DNA of 32,759 nt, from positions 1-32,759 of the forward strand of contig JAZNXR010000077.1 in the NCBI GenBank assembly GCA_045593985.1. The letters run 5' to 3'. Shown one piece after another: positions 29,197 to 32,759 of the stretch. Position 1 is the first letter of the stretch. Every line of letters starts with the position of its first letter. A program made the translations under genes and the position numbers. Under the pieces are notes generated by a model. The model ran no database searches, was not told the DNA's origin, and was given only the letters and a program-made list of their open reading frames with translations. Origin of the DNA: Colimorpha_A sp045593985 (lineage in GTDB: Bacteria; Bacillota; Clostridia; Oscillospirales; CAG-272).

Positions 29197-31278
29197 TTAT
29201 ATTACTGCAGAAATTAGTCTTGAGATCAGACACAACAGAACGCCTATACAGGTTGGCAAAAAGAATGCTGCGAGAGTTTTTTTGATGCTGCCGGTTTCCT
29301 TCTTCACCGTTAGGAGGGTGGTCGAGCAGGGCCAGTGAAAGACTGTGAAGATTATGAAATTAACTGCCGTGACTATCGTCCAGCCGTTTGACACGAACAG
29401 CGTTTTCAGCTCCGAAATGCTTGCGTAATCGGTAATCGAGCCGCTCATCGTATACGCCATAATTATTATCGGAACGACAATCTCGTTTGCGGGCAGTCCG
29501 AGAATGAATCCGAGAAGAATAACGCCGTCAAGACCGATAAAGCGCCCGATGGGATCGAGAAGCCTTGTGCCTTGTGCAAGAATTGAAGTGTCACCTATAT
29601 TTATGTTTGCGATAAGCCAAATCAAAAGTCCGGTCGGTGCGGCAACCGAAATGGCTCTGCCGAGGACGAAAAGAGTGCGGTCAAATATCGATCTGGTTAT
29701 GACCTGCCATATATTTGGAAGCCTGAATGGAGGAAGCTCAAGCGTAAAGGATGAAGGGGTGCCTTTAAGCGCGGTTTTGGAGAGGATGTATGACGTGATT
29801 AGAGTAACTATGACGGAAAGCGCCAGGATTCCCGTCAGCGCTGTGGCGGTCAGTATTCCGCTTGAAGCGAAAAATATGCTGATTACCGTTATAAGCATCG
29901 GAAATCTGCCGTTACATGGCATGAATGAATTGGTCAGAAGTGCAATATCGCGCTCACGTGGAGAATCTATTATACGGCACCCGACAACGCCTGCGGCGTT
30001 ACATCCCAGCCCCATGCACATTGTGAGTGCCTGCTTTCCGCAGGCGTGAGTGCAGGAAAAGCATCGGTCGAGATTGAAGGCTATTCTGGGAAGATACCCA
30101 ATATCCTCAAGAATGGTAAAAAGCGGGAAAAATATCGCCATAGGCGGTAGCATTACCGATACAACCCAACCCGTTACTCTTATAATTCCTTCGCAAATCG
30201 GAGCGTAGATCAAGTGAGGCGCGCCGATTTTTTTAAGCCCGATTTCCGTAAGAGCTTCAAGCTCGTTGAACATCGCTCGCAGTAAATTCGAAGGGTAATT
30301 TGCCCCCTTGACCGTCAGCCACAAAATAAAGAAAAGAAGCAGAAGCATTATTGGAAATGCGCTGAGCCTTCCGATAAGAATTCGGTCGGAAAGGGGAAGT
30401 GAGGATTTGCGTCTTTTTTCCTGCTTAACGCATTGGCTCGATATCCGATCGGCGGTCTTTATTATTGCGCTCGATATCTCGTCGCAAACGAGGTCACTTT
30501 CGCCGTAGTGTAGCTGAATAAAGCTTGAAGCGAAGCCTTTTGCCTCGTTATAAGCTTCATCGGGAATCGATAATTTTTCCTTTAGCCGTAGGCAAAACTC
30601 ATCGTTGCTGTCGAGTAGCCGAAGAGCAAAAATCCGAGCATCCCGGCGGGAAACACCTGAGCCAATGACGAAGGAAAAAATGTCCTCGATGTAATTTTCA
30701 ATAGTCTCGCCGTAATCGATCAAGGTCGTTTTTTGTTTCTCGTCAAGTATTGAAAGTATTCTTTTGCAGTCGCTCTTTTTCTTTGCGCTGGTGAGAATAC
30801 AGGGACGGTTAAGAAGCCTTGAAAGCAGCACGATGTCTACGAAAATTCCGCGCTTTTTCGACTCGTCTGCGAGGTTCACGCATATTACGGTATTTGGGCA
30901 AATCTCGCAAATTTGCAGCGCAAGATACAGGTGTCGTGATAAGCATGAAGCGTCGCAAACTACGACGTTATTATCATATTTTTCAAAGTAAATGCAGTCA
31001 CGCGCGACACGTTCCTCCTCGGATCGGCTGTTTAGTGAAAAGCAGCCCGGAAGGTCGATAAGCGTGATGTCTGCTTTCCCGTATTTCACCTTTCCCGACG
31101 CAAGCGAGACGGTCTTTCCCGTCCAGTTTCCCGTGTGCTGATGCAGTCCCGTAAGGGAATTGAAAAGCGTGCTTTTTCCAACATTGGGATTTCCGCTCAT
31201 AAGCACGATTTTTCCTTCAAGCGGAGCAGATTTTTGATCAAAAGCGCCCTTTCCGACACTATTTACGGTCAGTCCCAT
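29197..31278 (-). CDS. feoB: Ferrous iron transporter FeoB
   Basis: Fe(II) uptake permease of 693 residues with an N-terminal G domain. G1 is GNPNVGKST (29-37), switch NWTGKTV, G3 DLPGCFS and G4 NLAD. A helical GDI-like region extends to ~285, followed by the membrane part with two Gate repeats around the FeoB_C core. VMLPPMAIFFPLFTILEDIGYLPR and NSFMPCNGRFPML are typical of the pore and Gate segments. I chose ATG 31278, six bases after GGAGG; the ATG at 31284 touches the ribosome site. It overlaps the end of feoA by 20 bases. Iron-dependent control is expected, but I could not place a Fur or DtxR box confidently. Confidence 0.96.
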   Translation of the reverse strand: MGLTVNSVGKGAFDQKSAPLEGKIVLMSGNPNVGKSTLFNSLTGLHQHTGNWTGKTVSLASGKVKYGKADITLIDLPGCFSLNSRSEEERVARDCIYFEKYDNNVVVCDASCLSRHLYLALQICEICPNTVICVNLADESKKRGIFVDIVLLSRLLNRPCILTSAKKKSDCKRILSILDEKQKTTLIDYGETIENYIEDIFSFVIGSGVSRRDARIFALRLLDSNDEFCLRLKEKLSIPDEAYNEAKGFASSFIQLHYGESDLVCDEISSAIIKTADRISSQCVKQEKRRKSSLPLSDRILIGRLSAFPIMLLLLFFILWLTVKGANYPSNLLRAMFNELEALTEIGLKKIGAPHLIYAPICEGIIRVTGWVVSVMLPPMAIFFPLFTILEDIGYLPRIAFNLDRCFSCTHACGKQALTMCMGLGCNAAGVVGCRIIDSPRERDIALLTNSFMPCNGRFPMLITVISIFFASSGILTATALTGILALSVIVTLITSYILSKTALKGTPSSFTLELPPFRLPNIWQVITRSIFDRTLFVLGRAISVAAPTGLLIWLIANINIGDTSILAQGTRLLDPIGRFIGLDGVILLGFILGLPANEIVVPIIIMAYTMSGSITDYASISELKTLFVSNGWTIVTAVNFIIFTVFHWPCSTTLLTVKKETGSIKKTLAAFFLPTCIGVLLCLISRLISAVI

Positions 31279-31513
31279 TTTCATCCTCCGTTATAATCGT
31301 TATAAGCTTGGCATCGGAGCGGCGCAAAGCAATTACAGAGCCCTTTATCAAAAAAGCGCTTGGATCTCCAAGCGGAGCCTTTGCAAGAAGCGTTACACGT
31401 TCTCCGATATTAAATCCGATGTCAATAAGTCGCCGCCGCATGTTTCCTTTGTGCCCTATGAGCTTTATCGTTCCGCTTTCGCCGCGGTGAAGAGCCGACA
31501 TTGCCGTCAGCAT
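31259..31513 (-). CDS. feoA: Ferrous iron transport protein FeoA
   Basis: Small SH3-like cytoplasmic protein (84 residues) needed for FeoB activity. Typical features: HRGESGTIKLI near the N-terminus, RRRLIDIGFNIGERVTLL (about 26-43) and the C-terminal strand SVIALRRSDAKLITI. AAAGGA lies upstream of ATG 31513; ATG 31501 is an alternative. It overlaps feoB, so the pair is co-translated. The upstream promoter on this strand is not clear. Confidence 0.93.
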   Translation of the reverse strand: MLTAMSALHRGESGTIKLIGHKGNMRRRLIDIGFNIGERVTLLAKAPLGDPSAFLIKGSVIALRRSDAKLITIITEDENGTDRK

Positions 31514-31580
31514 ATTTGATCAGTCCTTTCATTTAACTTGCTATAATCACTATATGCAAAAGCAATAATCGAGTGCGACC

Positions 31581-31609
31581 TTGACAAAGGATGCATAATG
31601 GAGTAAAAT
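31581..31609 (+). promoter_or_regulatory. Sigma-A promoter for the GNAT gene
   Basis: TTGACA (31581-31586), 17-nt spacer, TAAAAT (31604-31609). Divergent from feoA. Confidence 0.83.
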
Positions 31610-31638
31610 GTAGAAACGATAAGAAAGGTAACGCCGCA

Positions 31639-32280
31639 ATGAAAAAGGGAAAGATTCTTAAGATACTTAAAAAAATGCCAACGCTTCGCACGGAACGCCT
31701 TTTGCTGCGCAAAATGACGGTTTACGATAGTGAAGATATGTACGATTATGCCCGTCGTCCTATCGTTACGAAGTATCTTTTGTGGCAAGAGCACGAAAGT
31801 GAGCAGCATACATACGAATATCTTTCATACGTATCCGATGCATATAAGCGCGGCGACTATTTTGATTGGGCGATAGCGCTTAAGGATAGCGGAAAAATGA
31901 TAGGCACTTGCGGATTTACGTCGTTTGATTTCGAGCACGGTCGCATTGAGGTCGGATACGTTTTAAATCCGGATTTCTGGGGGCAGGGAATTGCAACGGA
32001 GGCGGTAAGCGCCGTGACCGAATTTGCGTTCGCCGAGCTGAATGCCAACCGTGTAGAGATCCATTTTATCGAGGGTAATAACGCAAGTCTGCGAGTCGCC
32101 GAAAAGTGCGGAATGACGCTCGAAGGCTATTTGAAGCAGTATATGCTGATAAAAGGTGAGTATAAAAATATAGGATTTGCAGCAGTAACGAGGGACAAAT
32201 TCGAGATAAAAGGACGTTACGCAAAGGTGGAAGCGTCGCCGTTCTGGAATCCGTTTAAAAAACTTGTCGAAAAGATTTGA
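31639..32280 (+). CDS. GNAT family N-acetyltransferase (RimJ/RimL-like)
   Basis: Acetyl-CoA-dependent N-acetyltransferase of 213 residues. It begins with a basic KKGKILKILKKMP stretch, then the RimJ/L-type opening LRTERLLLRKM (about 15-25). Motif A for CoA pyrophosphate is NPDFWGQGIATEAV (about 112-125), followed by ANRVEIHFIEGNNASLRVAEKCGM. The last 20 residues are a non-family tail (FWNPFKKLVEKI). ATG 31639 is chosen since AAAGG is ~11 bases upstream; an in-frame ATG upstream would overlap the promoter. The target could be ribosomal-protein N-termini or a small amine; context gives no hint. Confidence 0.9.
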   Translation: MKKGKILKILKKMPTLRTERLLLRKMTVYDSEDMYDYARRPIVTKYLLWQEHESEQHTYEYLSYVSDAYKRGDYFDWAIALKDSGKMIGTCGFTSFDFEHGRIEVGYVLNPDFWGQGIATEAVSAVTEFAFAELNANRVEIHFIEGNNASLRVAEKCGMTLEGYLKQYMLIKGEYKNIGFAAVTRDKFEIKGRYAKVEASPFWNPFKKLVEKI

Positions 32281-32300
32281 ATGAAAAAATCAAAAAGCTA

Positions 32301-32329
32301 TTGACAAAGCGCTGTAATGATGATATAAT
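32301..32329 (+). promoter_or_regulatory. Sigma-A promoter for the tRNA-Leu/tRNA-Met pair
   Basis: TTGACA (32301-32306), 17-nt spacer, TATAAT (32324-32329): perfect hexamers, suiting a stable-RNA operon. Predicted start near 32336. Confidence 0.92.
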
Positions 32330-32350
32330 ATGCAATGTTGCAAGATAAAC

Positions 32351-32439
32351 GCCGGAGTGGCGGAATTGGCAGACGCCCGGGACTTAAAATCCTGTGATAC
32401 GAAAGTATCGTACCGGTTCGAGCCCGGTTTCCGGCACCA
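32351..32439 (+). tRNA. tRNA-Leu (anticodon UAA)
   Basis: Class II tRNA, 89 nt with encoded CCA. Acceptor GCCGGAG / TTCCGGC, discriminator A. Anticodon stem CGGGA / TCCTG with loop CTTAAAA (TAA at 32385-32387). Variable arm GATAC-GAAA-GTATC, T arm CCGG-TTCGAGC-CCGG. It reads UUA and UUG. Confidence 0.97.
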
Positions 32440-32461
32440 ATTCTCTTTCAACAACATATAT

Positions 32462-32535
<74 letters not shown>

Positions 32536-32542
32536 CCTACAG

Positions 32543-32569
32543 AAAAACCATCCGAATGGATGGTTTTTT
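32543..32569 (+). terminator. Intrinsic terminator of the tRNA pair
   Basis: AAAAACCATCC / GGATGGTTTTT, 11-bp stem with a GAAT loop, then TCTTTT. Confidence 0.93.
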
Positions 32570-32573
32570 CTTT

Positions 32574-32690
32574 TGATTCCGCCTTCGGCGGAGTGGAGGG
32601 GCTTGAACCTCACTCGAATCCGAGTTGCCCGGAGTCAGGGGTGAAACGGGGAAAAACGATTGAGTATCGTTTTTCTGCGTTTCGTCACGA
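32574..32690. repeat. Hairpin-rich non-coding tail with T-arm-like remnant
   Basis: Successive hairpins: CCGCC-TTC-GGCGG; GTGGAGG...CCTCAC (one bulge); ACTCG-AATC-CGAGT; and AAAAACGAT-TGAGT-ATCGTTTTT (32652-32674), the last enclosed by GTGAAACG...CGTTTCGTCAC. On the minus strand GAGGTTCAAGCCCCTCC, with ACTCG-GATT-CGAGT before it, resembles a tRNA variable arm plus T arm, but no complete tRNA can be built. No supported ORF runs through it. From 32691 to the window end I see only an A-rich stretch with GGAG and an open frame too short to judge. Confidence 0.45.
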
Positions 32691-32759
32691 AAATAAGGAG
32701 AAATCGAGCAAAGCGGTGCCTTTGCGAAGATTTGGACTATATTTTCGGAAGGGCCTTTC

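Noticed and set aside
31514..31580. Fur box and promoter for feoAB
   Set aside because: The region is AT-rich and contains a plus-strand TATAAT, but I could not find a convincing minus-strand promoter or a 19-bp iron-box palindrome.

Overview
The window looks like a chromosomal segment of an anaerobic, low- to mid-GC Clostridia, probably of the Oscillospirales/Ruminococcaceae type. This is inferred from gene content and signals, not from a search. The evidence is: near-consensus sigma-A promoters, mostly with a 17-nt spacer, and AGGAGG-type ribosome sites; strong U-tract terminators; spore genes (a CotF-family coat protein and a SpoIIQ-like M23 protein); oxygen-sensitive [4Fe-4S] enzymes; FeoAB ferrous iron uptake; and a BspA-like surface protein typical of gut Firmicutes. 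No phage, IS transposase, CRISPR array or defence locus is visible.

Layout. 1-3460 (+): ribosomal proteins L11 and L1 with their terminator, a CPBP membrane protease overlapping mnmA (tRNA 2-thiouridylase). 3485-5134: a 167-bp terminal-inverted-repeat element, then a strong promoter, a highly structured RNA ending in an intrinsic terminator, and a secreted leucine-rich-repeat surface protein. 5156-9108 (-): mtaB (tRNA methylthiotransferase) behind an M29 aminopeptidase, then aspartate kinase. 9397-11849 (+): SGNH hydrolase and a PfkB-type 1-phosphofructokinase, then a SpoIIQ-like M23 protein preceded by a sigma-F-like promoter. 11886-15462 (-): an LTA-synthase-family sulfatase with an unusual C-terminal domain, a short-chain dehydrogenase, and a tail-anchored protein with a HEPN-like RNxxAH motif.

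15598-20210 (+): a tight four-gene run of Old-Yellow-Enzyme-like flavoprotein, ferredoxin-type aldo/keto reductase, MalY/PatB C-S lyase and Ste24-like M48 protease. 20270-22932 (+): the most interesting locus, a three-gene cassette with a perfect promoter. It encodes a small, apparently highly expressed exported protein, a SipW/ER-type Ser-His signal peptidase, and a second exported protein whose signal-peptide end matches the first. This is the layout of a dedicated fibre or matrix export system, but neither exported protein looks like a family I recognise. 23045-26474: MATE transporter (+), then threonine aldolase and TatD nuclease (-). 26588-26895: tRNA-Ser(CGA) flanked by a symmetric array of small hairpins and by an 18-bp inverted repeat touching the tRNA 5' end. 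27100-28245 (+): CotF-like coat protein and an unknown two-TM protein. 28429-31513 (-): PnuC and FeoAB. 31639-32535 (+): GNAT acetyltransferase, tRNA-Leu(UAA) and an unusual initiator-type tRNA-Met. The last ~180 bases contain hairpins but no recognisable gene.

The genes mostly form short, separately terminated transcription units for translation and tRNA modification, cell envelope, sporulation, amino-acid metabolism and metal uptake.
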